This document shows, piece by piece, positions 1-8,153 of a stretch of DNA of 64,000 nucleotides. Positions within the stretch are counted from its first letter, which is position 1. The number at the start of each line of letters is the position of its first letter. The position numbers and the translations under genes are program-made. Origin of the DNA: Bacillota bacterium (GTDB lineage: Bacteria; Bacillota; Clostridia; Lachnospirales; Lachnospiraceae). Where the stretch lies: positions 1-64,000 of the forward strand of contig JAEYOQ010000001.1 in NCBI GenBank assembly GCA_023411555.1, in the 5' to 3' direction. The notes under the pieces are model-generated. The model worked only from the letters and a program-made list of their open reading frames with translations, was not told the origin of the DNA and made no database searches.

Positions 1-60
1 CAGCAAGATGATATAAAAAGCACCTATTTTAAATGATTTTTCTGGTTCTCACATTTATCC

Positions 61-120
61 AATTCCACTTTGACTTATTTTTGCGGAATTTACTTTTTCA
101 AAGTGGAATTTACCTTTTCA
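61..120. repeat. Nested direct and inverted short repeats, possibly an old IS end
   Basis: An 11-bp inverted repeat (AATTCCACTTT at 61-71, AAAGTGGAATT at 100-110) overlaps a 16-bp direct repeat (85-100 and 105-120, one mismatch). Repeats of this kind recall the multiple terminal repeats of IS21-family elements, but no transposase is present here. The rest of 1-343 is AT-rich and shows only the promoter at 244-272. Confidence 0.35.
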
Positions 121-243
121 ATTAACCGGCTTCTATCAATTTAAATATATGGGTAAATCTCTGTAGATTTAAGCAAAAAAGAATCACCGTAAGTATTTGA
201 AAGGAATATAAGGTTTTTGCTAGGTTAGAGGAGTATTCTTCGA

Positions 244-272
244 TTGTAATCAAAGGCAAATTGTATTATAAT
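244..272 (+). promoter_or_regulatory. Sigma-A promoter of the sensory cassette
   Basis: TTGTAA at 244-249, a 17-bp spacer and TATAAT at 267-272 lie about 70 bp before the first gene of the cluster. It is the only good match in the upstream region. Confidence 0.6.
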
Positions 273-343
273 AATTCATACGAAATGGAGTATTTTATAA
301 GATCGGATTTTATTTTACGTTACGTTGTATAGAAAGGCGAACA

Positions 344-1651
344 ATGGAAGATTTAAGTAAATCACAGATGGAGAATCTATTACTGACTGTACCGGGTGGG
401 TTAGTAAAATTGGCGATGGATGATATGCTGACTGTTTTATTTGCCTCTGACACCTTCTTTTCCATAGTCAAGAGTGTTACAGATAAAGGTGCCCAAGGGA
501 CTCAACAGCTACTTAGAATGGTGTATTCTGCGGATGTAATCTATGTGACTCAACAGCTGGCTGCGCAGAAAGCGAGAAAAGATAATATGATCAGCTTTCA
601 TTTTCGTAGTCTTCAGCAGGATGGAAGCTTCAAATGGATTATGATTTCCGGGAATCGCATAAATGAAGTTCATACCACCGGCACAAAGTCTTTTCCCGTC
701 TATTCTTGCATGGCAATGGATGTGACAGAAACCATGGTACAATACAAGAAGCTGGAAAAATCAGTGGAGTATAATCGTACGATAACAGAGCTTGCCAAAG
801 ATCTGTTTTTTGAATATGAGATAGCATCAGACACCTTAAGCTTTTCAGAAACATTTCGGGAGGTTTTCGGCAGAGATTCTGTAATTACTGGATTTCGTAA
901 GAGGTTGGAGAAGACAAAGGTGATACACCCTGATGAATCGCCGGCAGTGGTAGGAATTTACAACAGCATGATGAGCGGTAGGAAGCAGGTGCGTTTTGAG
1001 CTGCGTTTGATACCAAAGGATGGTAAGCCCTGTTGGTATATTTGCTATGCTTCGATTATTTACGGTGAAAATCGTAATCCCTATAAGGTGGTAGGAAAGC
1101 TTTCTCTGATTAACAGTATGGAGAGTGCGCAGATAGAAAGTAGTTATCAGCCAACCATAGACTCTCTCACCGGTGTCTATACGAAGGAATCCACAGAAAT
1201 AATGATACGGGAAGCCCTTAATAAACAGTTAGATGAAGACATATCAGCCTTGTTGCTGGTTGATATCAGAAACTATAAGAATATTAATGAGATTAGAAAA
1301 GCGTTTGATGGTGAAAATATTCTAACGACAATAGCTTCTGTAATCAAAAGGGAGCTTCGTAAATCAGATATCGTTGGCAGAGTCAGCATGAGTGAGTTCG
1401 CAATATTTCTTACGGATATCCCGACGGATCGTATGGTTTATAGTATATCGGATAAGCTTTGTAAAGAGTTGGAGTCCATCTACTCTTATGAACATACAAA
1501 GAATACAATTACAGCTAGCATCGGCATTTCCCTCCAAAGGGGAGTACAGGATTTTCAATCAGTACTAACGAACGCCAATGCTGCTTTAGCTATGGCAAGG
1601 AAGGTATCGGTCAGTTCCTTTGAGGTATTTAACGGCGTAGTCGGTAATTAG
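344..1651 (+). CDS. PAS-domain protein with degenerate GGDEF domain
   Basis: Soluble signalling protein of 435 residues. Two PAS-like regions (roughly 15-135 and 145-260) precede a GGDEF-fold domain (from about 270 to the end) that begins with the usual DSLTGVYTKE segment. The active-site signature is degenerate: SMSEF stands where GGDEF would be (about residue 348), so diguanylate cyclase activity is unlikely and a sensory or nucleotide-binding role is more plausible. There is no signal peptide or membrane segment. The start is supported by AAAGGCG about 7 bp upstream. The next gene follows 41 bp downstream on the same strand, suggesting it belongs with the DRTGG/HydS cluster. The domain calls are good; the link to hydrogen or redox sensing is inference from context. 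Confidence 0.75.
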   Translation: MEDLSKSQMENLLLTVPGGLVKLAMDDMLTVLFASDTFFSIVKSVTDKGAQGTQQLLRMVYSADVIYVTQQLAAQKARKDNMISFHFRSLQQDGSFKWIMISGNRINEVHTTGTKSFPVYSCMAMDVTETMVQYKKLEKSVEYNRTITELAKDLFFEYEIASDTLSFSETFREVFGRDSVITGFRKRLEKTKVIHPDESPAVVGIYNSMMSGRKQVRFELRLIPKDGKPCWYICYASIIYGENRNPYKVVGKLSLINSMESAQIESSYQPTIDSLTGVYTKESTEIMIREALNKQLDEDISALLLVDIRNYKNINEIRKAFDGENILTTIASVIKRELRKSDIVGRVSMSEFAIFLTDIPTDRMVYSISDKLCKELESIYSYEHTKNTITASIGISLQRGVQDFQSVLTNANAALAMARKVSVSSFEVFNGVVGN

Positions 1652-1692
1652 TAAGTATGGAAGGTAGAATTTAAGATTATACGGAGGGCTAT

Positions 1693-2046
1693 ATGAAGAT
1701 TGAGGAAATCAGATCAATATTAGGAGCAAAGTATATTGCTGGTGAGGAGTGGAAGGATCGTGAAGTTCATACAGCATGCGGTTCAGACATGATGAGCGAT
1801 GTACTGGCATTTATGAAGGACCAATCAGTACTTTTGACCGGCTTGTGTAATCTGCAAGTGATTCGTACCTGCGAGATGATGGATATCATTTGTATCGTTT
1901 TTGTTAGAGGAAAGCTCCCTGATGAGGCCATGATAGAGATGGCCAAGGAGAAAGAGATTGCCATACTTTCTACTGGGCACAGAATGTTTGCTGCCTGCGG
2001 AATGCTATATGAAAAAGGCTTGCGGGGGGGTCCGGATTACAAATGA
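1693..2046 (+). CDS. DRTGG domain protein (first copy)
   Basis: Single DRTGG domain of 117 residues, a small fold also found beside CBS domains in some pyrophosphatases and in clostridial hydrogenase-associated clusters; its ligand is not established. A strong GGAGGG site lies 5 bp before the ATG. Its stop overlaps the next start (ATGA), so it is translationally coupled to the RsbW-like ATPase. It is a paralogue of the gene at 3911-4249: both carry a central hydrophobic strand (IICIVFVRG here, ACIILAEG there) followed by an ILST/VFTT-type strand. Family assignment comes from recognition of sequence and context. Confidence 0.75.
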   Translation: MKIEEIRSILGAKYIAGEEWKDREVHTACGSDMMSDVLAFMKDQSVLLTGLCNLQVIRTCEMMDIICIVFVRGKLPDEAMIEMAKEKEIAILSTGHRMFAACGMLYEKGLRGGPDYK

Positions 2047-2468
2047 GCAATACAATTCACATGTCTTATGAGGTGCCCGCCGATGATTTCACCCGTGCTG
2101 GAGAAGCTTCCAGCAGCCTGAAAAGCTCTCTGAAGAAGATGGGCGTTGCTCCGGAGATTGTCCGTAAGGTAGCAATAGCTATGTATGAGGGTGAGATCAA
2201 TATGGTGATTCATGCTACCGGAGGTAGGATAGATGTAACAATATCTCCTGAGGAGATCGAGATGGTTCTGAAAGACCATGGACCGGGAATTGCGAATATT
2301 GAGTTGGCGATGCAGGCAGGTTATTCGACTGCACCGGATAATATTCGTAACCTGGGCTTTGGCGCCGGTATGGGCTTGCCAAATATGAAGAAGTATAGTG
2401 ACGAGTTTAATATTGAGAGTGAGATAGGGATAGGAACTACTGTTATAATGAAGGTGAAAATACAGTAG
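2043..2468 (+). CDS. RsbW/SpoIIAB-like ATP-binding (HATPase_c) protein
   Basis: A 141-residue GHKL ATPase-fold protein. The N-box (E49-E51, N53), G1 box (DHGPGI, 78-83) and G2 box (GFGAGMGL, 105-112) are intact, so ATP binding is likely. It has the size of anti-sigma-factor serine kinases (RsbW/SpoIIAB), with no phosphoacceptor or sensor domain. It overlaps the upstream DRTGG gene by 4 bp and precedes the HydS-like gene. It may act as a kinase or switch in a partner-switching pathway linked to the hydrogenase-like sensor, but no anti-anti-sigma partner is seen in this window, so the target is unknown. Confidence 0.8.
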   Translation: MSNTIHMSYEVPADDFTRAGEASSSLKSSLKKMGVAPEIVRKVAIAMYEGEINMVIHATGGRIDVTISPEEIEMVLKDHGPGIANIELAMQAGYSTAPDNIRNLGFGAGMGLPNMKKYSDEFNIESEIGIGTTVIMKVKIQ

Positions 2469-2529
2469 AAGACTTCGTTGGAACACGCCGTCACAGTCGA
2501 TGGACTGCAACATTTCAGGGGGGAAGACT

Positions 2530-3813
2530 ATGGGCAAATTTTTTACTTCGGTTCGTTTGAAGGAAGACTTATGTATGGGATGCATCAATTGTATTAAGCG
2601 CTGTCCTACACAGGCCATCCGGGTAAGAAACCAGAAAGCTGTAATTACCAAGGAGTTCTGTATTGATTGTGGGGAGTGTATCCGAATTTGTCCTCATCAT
2701 GCCAAGGAGGCTACTTACGATTCCCCTGAGATCATGAAAAAATTTGAGTATACCGTTGCGCTCCCTGCGCCGTCCCTTTATGGTCAGTTCAATAATCTGG
2801 AGGACGTGAATATTGTTCTGACTGCATTAAAGAAAATGGGATTCAATGATGTATTTGAGGTAAGCGGGGCGGCAGAGCTGGTTTCTGAGATGTCAAGAAA
2901 GTATGTAGCAGAGCACAAGAAGAAGTGGCCAATTATTAGTACGGCCTGTCCATCTGTTGTACGTCTGATACAGGTTCGTTTTCCAAATTTAATAGAGCAT
3001 TTGTTACCGATTTGTGCACCGGTAGATCTGGCAGCTACCATGGCTAAGGAGAAAGCGATGGAGAAAACAGGTTTGCCAAGAGAAAAAATCGGGATTATTT
3101 TTATATCCCCCTGTCCCGCCAAGATGACAGCTGTCAGGTCTCCGATTGGGATTGATCATAGTGAGATTGATGGCGCTCTTGCCATAAAGGAGGTATACCC
3201 CATCTTGCTTCCTCTGATGAAGCAGAGCATCAACGATGTGGAGGAGCTTGGGATCTCGGGTCGGATTGGTATTGGCTGGGGAAGTACCGGTGGTGAAGCA
3301 GGTAGCCTACTAACAGACAATTATCTGGCGGCAGATGGTATAGAGAATGTAATTAAGATATTGGAGGATCTTGAGGACCAGAAGTTCGATCAATTGGAGT
3401 TTATTGAACTGAATGCCTGCTCCGGTGGTTGTGTCGGCGGAGTTCTGACAGTAGAGAATCCTTATATTGCTAAGGTTAAATTGAAGAGGCTTAGAAAGTA
3501 TCTGCCTGTTGCCTGCTCCCATCTGGTGAGTGGCGCCCATGAAGACAAATTCTGGAACAGCGAAGTAATCTACGAACCGGTATTTAAGCTAGGGAAGGAT
3601 ATGAATGAAAGCATTGCCAATATGGCTAGGGTAGAGGAGCTCTGTGAAAAGTTCCCGCGATTGGATTGCGGCTCCTGTGGAGCCCCCACCTGTAAAGCTT
3701 TAGCCGAGGATGTGGTACGTGGAGTAGCAAAGGAACAGGACTGTATCCATATCTTGAGGGATTATATCCATAAGCTTTCTGAAGAGATGTCAAAGCTGGA
3801 TACCATAAGATAG
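2530..3813 (+). CDS. HydS-like (group C type) [FeFe]-hydrogenase homologue, putative H2/redox sensor
   Basis: A 427-residue iron-sulfur protein. N-terminal 2[4Fe-4S] ferredoxin domain: C15/18/21/25 and C44/47/50/54. The H-cluster domain has its ligand motifs TACP (C140), SPCPAK (C195, K198) and ELNACSGGC (C296, C300). The tail holds another cluster motif (C379, C382, C387, C404). Compared with catalytic enzymes (TSCCP), the first cysteine of motif 1, the proton relay, is alanine (A139) while the ligand C140 remains. This pattern is known from sensory HydS proteins rather than bulk H2 producers. The start at 2530 is chosen over 2500 because GGGGGGAAG sits 4 bp before it. A C-terminal PAS domain, found in some HydS proteins, is absent. 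Hydrogen sensing is inference from family and context. Confidence 0.8.
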   Translation: MGKFFTSVRLKEDLCMGCINCIKRCPTQAIRVRNQKAVITKEFCIDCGECIRICPHHAKEATYDSPEIMKKFEYTVALPAPSLYGQFNNLEDVNIVLTALKKMGFNDVFEVSGAAELVSEMSRKYVAEHKKKWPIISTACPSVVRLIQVRFPNLIEHLLPICAPVDLAATMAKEKAMEKTGLPREKIGIIFISPCPAKMTAVRSPIGIDHSEIDGALAIKEVYPILLPLMKQSINDVEELGISGRIGIGWGSTGGEAGSLLTDNYLAADGIENVIKILEDLEDQKFDQLEFIELNACSGGCVGGVLTVENPYIAKVKLKRLRKYLPVACSHLVSGAHEDKFWNSEVIYEPVFKLGKDMNESIANMARVEELCEKFPRLDCGSCGAPTCKALAEDVVRGVAKEQDCIHILRDYIHKLSEEMSKLDTIR

Positions 3814-3881
3814 ACAGATACATAATATTGCAGCCTGCTGACTCTTTGTTCTATTACTTGATTACGTAGAGAGAAGAAAGG

Positions 3882-3900
3882 GCTGCATCGATGATGCAGC
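3882..3900 (+). promoter_or_regulatory. Hairpin directly upstream of a ribosome binding site
   Basis: GCTGCATC and GATGCAGC form an 8-bp stem with a 3-nt loop, ending immediately before the AGGGGAGG site of the second DRTGG gene. It could protect an mRNA end or tune translation inside the cluster. There is no T-run, so it is not a terminator. Confidence 0.45.
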
Positions 3901-3910
3901 AGGGGAGGTC

Positions 3911-4249
3911 ATGATGAAGGTATATGACTTAATTCAGGACGGAAGCTTTAAGGTATTGAATGAAGGGAATAACCTGGAACGGGAGATATCAGTACCCTAC
4001 TGCTGTGATTTACTTAGTATTGCAATGGGAAGAATGCCTGCTGATTCTGCCTGGGTGACTGTAATGGGCAATGTGAATACCCTTGCGGTAGCTACCTTAG
4101 CGGACGCTGCCTGCATTATCTTAGCCGAAGGCTGCCAGTTGGATGAACCGGCCTTAGCTAAGGCAAAGCAGCAGGAGATCACAGTATTTACAACCGAGCT
4201 TCCAATTTTCAATGCTGCCTTGCTTTTATACCAGAGGCTTCATGCTTAG
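3911..4249 (+). CDS. DRTGG domain protein (second copy)
   Basis: A 112-residue single-domain DRTGG protein, paralogous to the one at 1693-2046. An AGGGGAGG site precedes two adjacent ATG codons (3911 and 3914); either could be used. It overlaps the following PHP gene by 8 bp, so the two are probably translated together. Having two DRTGG proteins flanking an RsbW-like ATPase and a HydS-like protein is a recognisable clostridial arrangement. The molecular function of the domain is not established. Confidence 0.75.
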   Translation: MMKVYDLIQDGSFKVLNEGNNLEREISVPYCCDLLSIAMGRMPADSAWVTVMGNVNTLAVATLADAACIILAEGCQLDEPALAKAKQQEITVFTTELPIFNAALLLYQRLHA

Positions 4250-4958
4250 GCTGGCATATGATCTCCATATCCACTCCTGCTTATCTCCCTGCGGGGATGA
4301 GGATATGACTCCTGGCAACATTGTTGGAATGGCTGCGCTGAAGGGCCTTCAGGTTATTGCTGTTACAGACCATAACAGCTGTAAGAACTGTTCGGCAGTC
4401 CTTAAGCTGGCGAAAAGCTATGATATTGTTGCTCTTCCGGGAATGGAATTGACCACGATGGAAGAGGTACATGCTTTGTGTTTGTTTGAGGATTTAGAAG
4501 CTGCGCTTCAATTTAATGAATATGTAAGCTCCAAGCTGATGAAAATATCCAATGACGAACGTGTTTTTGGTAAGCAGGAAATCTGTAACGAAGAAGATGA
4601 GATAATAGGAAGGGAAGAGTATCTATTAATCAATGCCACAGAGATTTCCTTTGATGAGCTTGGAGGATTGATGGAAGAGTATAATGGAATCTACCTCCCT
4701 GCCCACATTGATAAAAATTCCAACAGCTTATTATCAAATCTCGGCTTTATAGCACCGGAAGCGGATTTTATGGCAGTAGAGTTTGCCAGTATGTCCAAAT
4801 ATGAGGCGATTAGTAGTCAGAATCCATATCTGAAGCAATGTAATATCATCACGAATTCCGATGCCCATGAGCTTGGCAGAATCAATGAAGCGGTGAATTT
4901 TCTAAGCTGTGACAGTAAAGATAGAGCCGACATCATCAAAGCGATCATAAAGAGGTAG
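4242..4958 (+). CDS. PHP-domain metal-dependent phosphoesterase
   Basis: A 238-residue PHP (polymerase and histidinol phosphatase) fold protein. Metal-binding signatures are visible: DLHIHSCLSPC near the start, VTDHNSC near residue 45, a GMELTT strand, an AHID motif and NSDAHELG near the C-terminus. Family members hydrolyse phosphomonoesters or small nucleotides such as 3',5'-bisphosphonucleosides. The start at ATG 4242 is preferred to 4212, since the PHP fold begins at once (MLRLAYDLHIHS) and an AGAGG sits upstream. It is the last gene of the cluster. The substrate is unknown; a signalling nucleotide would fit the context but is not shown. Confidence 0.8.
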   Translation: MLRLAYDLHIHSCLSPCGDEDMTPGNIVGMAALKGLQVIAVTDHNSCKNCSAVLKLAKSYDIVALPGMELTTMEEVHALCLFEDLEAALQFNEYVSSKLMKISNDERVFGKQEICNEEDEIIGREEYLLINATEISFDELGGLMEEYNGIYLPAHIDKNSNSLLSNLGFIAPEADFMAVEFASMSKYEAISSQNPYLKQCNIITNSDAHELGRINEAVNFLSCDSKDRADIIKAIIKR

Positions 4959-5071
4959 AATATACTACAAGCAAGAGTCTATTATACCTCTTGGTAGACG
5001 AGAACACTATCACCAAAAACAGAGCCTATTGAAAAATCATAATCATATGCTATAATATTCAAGATAAGCAG

Positions 5072-5452
5072 ATTAGTCAAAGCAAACATAAATGCTTTCT
5101 AAGCTTGCTTAAGAAAGCACTTATGTTTGCTTTGATAAGTGCAACGTGAGCAATGGAACCTACGGTTCCATGAAAAGCTCTTCTTTGAGCTCCTAATCTG
5201 CTTATGAATGAGAGAGAAGCCAGCTTTCTAAGCTTGCTTAAGAAAGCACTTATGTTTGCTTTGATAAGTGCAACGTGAGCTCAAAGTGATCTTCTTTGAG
5301 CTCCTAATCTGCTTATGAATGAGAGAGAAGCCAGCTTTCTAAGCTTGCTTAAGAAAGCACTTATGTTTGCTTTGATAAGTGCAACGTGAGCTCAAAGCGC
5401 TCTTCTTTGAGCTCCTAATCTGCTTATGAATGAGAGAGAAGCCAGCTTTCTA
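5072..5452. repeat. Tandem 111-bp hairpin repeat array
   Basis: Three near-identical units begin at 5094, 5223 and 5334, with a truncated fourth at 5445; the spacing is 129, 111 and 111 bp. Each unit holds an imperfect GCTTTCTaAGC/GCTTaAGAAAGC hairpin, a perfect GCACTTAT/ATAAGTGC stem and, in units 2 and 3, a 10-bp GAGCTCAAAG/CTTTGAGCTC stem. In unit 1 the last region is replaced by a TGGAACC/GGTTCCA hairpin. ATAAGCAGATTA at 5072 is the inverse of TAATCTGCTTAT inside the units. The array fills the gap between the PHP gene and asnS; no ORF is present. Confidence 0.85.
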
Positions 5453-5527
5453 AATAGGACAACCCCTGTCTGGACAGAAGCACAAATATATAATCAATAA
5501 AACTATTATAGACAAAGGAGTTTGAAT

Positions 5528-6919
5528 ATGGATTTAATTGATGTAAGAGAGTTGTACCGCAATAAGGATCAATATATCGGAAAACAGGTATCCGTTGGCG
5601 GTTGGATCAGAAGCGTCAGAGATTCCAAAACCTTCGGCTTTATCGTGCTGAATGATGGAACCTACTTTGAGCCTCTTCAGATCGTGTATCATGATAAGAT
5701 GGAGAACTTTGCAGAGGTATCCAAATTGAATGTAGGATCTGCAGTTATCGTAACGGGAGAGTTGGTTGCTACGCCACAAGCGAAACAGCCTTTTGAAATT
5801 CAGGCAGTGGAAGTATTCGTTGAAGGAACCTCTACCTCTGATTATCCCCTTCAGAAGAAGAGACATACCTTGGAATATCTGAGAACCCAGACACACCTAA
5901 GAGCAAGAACAAATACCTTCCAGGCTGTGTTCCGTGTACGCTCTTTAATTGCTTATGCGATTCATCAGTATTTCCAAGACAGAGATTTCGTATATGTTCA
6001 CACTCCGATTATTACAGGCAGTGATGCCGAGGGTGCAGGTGAGATGTTCCGTGTTACCACCTTAGATTTAGACAACCTTCCGAGAACGGAGGATGGTAAG
6101 GTCGATACTACACAGGATTTCTTTGGAAAAGAGACCAATCTTACCGTAAGTGGTCAGCTTAATGGAGAGACCTATGCCATGGCCTTTAAGAATATCTATA
6201 CCTTCGGACCCACCTTCCGTGCAGAGAATTCCAATACGACCCGTCATGCAGCAGAATTCTGGATGATCGAGCCGGAGATCGCCTTTGCAGATTTGAAGGA
6301 TGATATGGCATTAGCAGAGGGTATGTTAAAGTACATTATCCGTTATGTCCTTGAGCATGCTACACAAGAGCTTCAGTTCTTTAATCAGTTCGTGGATCAG
6401 GGCTTATTAGAGCGTCTTAACAATGTGGTAAATTCAGACTTTGGACATGTTACCTATACGGAAGCCATCAGCATCTTAGAGAAGAACAATGATAACTTTG
6501 ACTATAAGGTATTCTGGGGCTGTGACCTTCAGACCGAGCATGAGCGTTATCTAACTGAGCAGATATTTAAGAAGCCTGTTTTTGTTACGGATTATCCGAA
6601 GGAGATTAAAGCCTTCTATATGAAGCTAAATGAGGATAACAAGACCGTAGCTGCCATGGATTTATTGGTTCCCGGCATCGGTGAGATCATCGGCGGAAGC
6701 CAGAGAGAGGATGATTACGATAAGCTGGTTAAGAGAATGGATGAGCTGGGCCTTAAGAAGGAAGATTATGAATTCTATCTGGATCTTAGAAAATATGGTT
6801 CCGCAAGACATGCCGGCTTTGGCCTTGGCTTTGAGCGCTGCGTAATGTATTTGACTGGTATGGGCAACATCAGAGACGTGGTTCCCTTCCCCAGAACCGT
6901 AAATAACTGCGAGCTGTAA
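5528..6919 (+). CDS. asnS: Asparagine--tRNA ligase
   Basis: Class II aminoacyl-tRNA synthetase of 463 residues that charges tRNA-Asn in the cytoplasm. An N-terminal OB-fold anticodon-binding domain (about 1-110) is followed by the catalytic core. Motif 2 is recognisable at FRAENSNTTRHAAEF and motif 3 at GFGLGFERCVMY near the C-terminus. Its length and the insert between motifs fit bacterial AsnS rather than AspS. The ATG at 5528 is taken over the in-frame TTG at 5522 because AAAGGAG (5514-5520) is then spaced 7 bp. It is monocistronic, with a repeat array upstream and a terminator downstream. No T-box leader was seen in the short remaining upstream space. Confidence 0.95.
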   Translation: MDLIDVRELYRNKDQYIGKQVSVGGWIRSVRDSKTFGFIVLNDGTYFEPLQIVYHDKMENFAEVSKLNVGSAVIVTGELVATPQAKQPFEIQAVEVFVEGTSTSDYPLQKKRHTLEYLRTQTHLRARTNTFQAVFRVRSLIAYAIHQYFQDRDFVYVHTPIITGSDAEGAGEMFRVTTLDLDNLPRTEDGKVDTTQDFFGKETNLTVSGQLNGETYAMAFKNIYTFGPTFRAENSNTTRHAAEFWMIEPEIAFADLKDDMALAEGMLKYIIRYVLEHATQELQFFNQFVDQGLLERLNNVVNSDFGHVTYTEAISILEKNNDNFDYKVFWGCDLQTEHERYLTEQIFKKPVFVTDYPKEIKAFYMKLNEDNKTVAAMDLLVPGIGEIIGGSQREDDYDKLVKRMDELGLKKEDYEFYLDLRKYGSARHAGFGLGFERCVMYLTGMGNIRDVVPFPRTVNNCEL

Positions 6920-6989
6920 TACTACATTATTTTAGGCATCACTTTAATCTGTAACTTGATTAGTACAGTGTAGAATGTATTGTATAAAA

Positions 6990-7050
6990 AGCTTGGAATA
7001 GGATGAATAACGCTTAAGTGTATTTCGTCCTATTTCAAGCTCATTTTTAT
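6990..7050 (+). terminator. Intrinsic terminator after asnS
   Basis: AGCTTGGAATAGGATGAAT pairs with TTTCGTCCTATTTCAAGCT across a 13-nt loop, followed by CATTTTTAT. It can serve asnS and, less well, the convergent DUF2812 gene. Confidence 0.75.
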
Positions 7051-7094
7051 ATTATCATATTGTGGGGCTTATCATTATATAGTTCCTGAGTAGT

Positions 7095-7691
7095 TTAAAG
7101 GTGTTTATCAAGGATATGCTTAATCTGCCTTCTCTTAAGTACTAATCCCAAAAGCATATACCCATATACAATAATAAACAAAATGCTAAGGCTAGTAATG
7201 ATAATTAATCCTATTCCATGGAGCGAAGGAAATCGGGCAAGTTTTATTTGACTCATCTCAGTCCCTAGAGCATTCACCTGTAGGAATAATAGTACAATAA
7301 AGAAAAAACCATATTTTTTCATCAGCTTATCATATAATTGATACTTGGATTCAACATCCGTAAATATCCTATCTTCTTTGCTTCCGGTACGCTCTCTGCG
7401 AAAGTAATACCATTTCCCGTTATACACACCATCCCAGGAATACGTCTCTTCCCAACCAGCATCCAGAAATAATTGATGATAGCTTTCTGTGTCTTCCTCT
7501 GGATTTACGAAATCCAGCTGATAGATATAATCCGTAGGCTCACCCTTTTCAAATTCATATTTTGATAGGAACCCTCTATGAAGCTTTACAAAATGCCAGC
7601 CCTCTCTGGCCATCTTTGACAGAAATTCTTCTTCTTTCTCATATTGGTGAGCGAAGAAAGATCTTCTCACAAATCTTTTGTTATATTCCAT
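7095..7691 (-). CDS. DUF2812 membrane protein
   Basis: A 198-residue protein with a conserved N-terminal DUF2812 region (aromatic-rich, with a DAGWEE and YYFRRE core) and two hydrophobic helices in the C-terminal third, so probably membrane anchored. The start is set at 7691 (MEYNKRF) because CGGGAGG lies upstream; the longer frame to 7712 lacks this spacing. It overlaps the end of the padR gene by 11 bp. Across Firmicutes DUF2812 genes regularly follow PadR regulators, so this is probably the regulated target. The biochemical function is unknown. Confidence 0.75.
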   Translation of the reverse strand: MEYNKRFVRRSFFAHQYEKEEEFLSKMAREGWHFVKLHRGFLSKYEFEKGEPTDYIYQLDFVNPEEDTESYHQLFLDAGWEETYSWDGVYNGKWYYFRRERTGSKEDRIFTDVESKYQLYDKLMKKYGFFFIVLLFLQVNALGTEMSQIKLARFPSLHGIGLIIITSLSILFIIVYGYMLLGLVLKRRQIKHILDKHL

Positions 7692-8001
7692 CTCCAAAAA
7701 CCTCCCGTCCATTCAGAAATAGTTCTTCTATTCGTCCTAGTTCAGCACCTAATACTGCTTTGCCAACTTCGGTTATCTTATAGTACTTTCTCTTATTTTC
7801 CTCTCCGGTAATTGTGACTAGGCCGGATTGCTCTAATTTTGATAAAGTACCATATAGTGTACCGGCTCCCAGATTAATTCGATTTTTAGTAAGGCCTGAC
7901 ACATACTGCATGATAGCATATCCATGGCGTTCTTCAGTAAGTGATAGAAGAATGTAGTAGGCTGTCTCGCTCATGGGAATAAATTCTGTAATTTCTTTCA
8001 T
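7681..8001 (-). CDS. PadR-family transcriptional regulator
   Basis: A 106-residue winged-helix repressor. The PadR core is clear: ILLSLTEERHGYAI, then LGAGTLYGTLSKLEQSGLV (recognition helix) and KRKYYKITEVGK (wing). It has a short C-terminal helix, as in the small PadR-s2 subgroup. An AGGAGGAAGT site precedes the ATG. It is co-transcribed with the overlapping DUF2812 gene. The upstream promoter sits inside a 13-bp-arm palindrome (8154-8182), which suggests autorepression. The inducer is unknown. Confidence 0.88.
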   Translation of the reverse strand: MKEITEFIPMSETAYYILLSLTEERHGYAIMQYVSGLTKNRINLGAGTLYGTLSKLEQSGLVTITGEENKRKYYKITEVGKAVLGAELGRIEELFLNGREVFGDGI

Positions 8002-8153
8002 ACTTCCTCCTCATACGGTAGACGTTTACTGCGTGGCCTCAGTCTGTATCTGGATAATACTGGTATACATTTTATGAGGAAATGTGTTAAGATATTTACG
8101 CCTAGTCTACCTCGTACTACGATATATCAAGGTGCGATGTATCTTGATGTGAT

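Noticed and set aside
2037..2651. Reverse 204-codon frame opposite the ATPase and HydS genes
   Set aside because: Antisense to two genes with clear motifs; no ribosome site or recognisable domain.
5072..5452. CRISPR-like array
   Set aside because: Units are long, contiguous and near-identical, with no unique spacers and no cas genes. The array at 31578-31905 fails for the same reason.
5453..5527. T-box leader for asnS
   Set aside because: The remaining upstream space is too short and no T-box consensus or terminator is seen.
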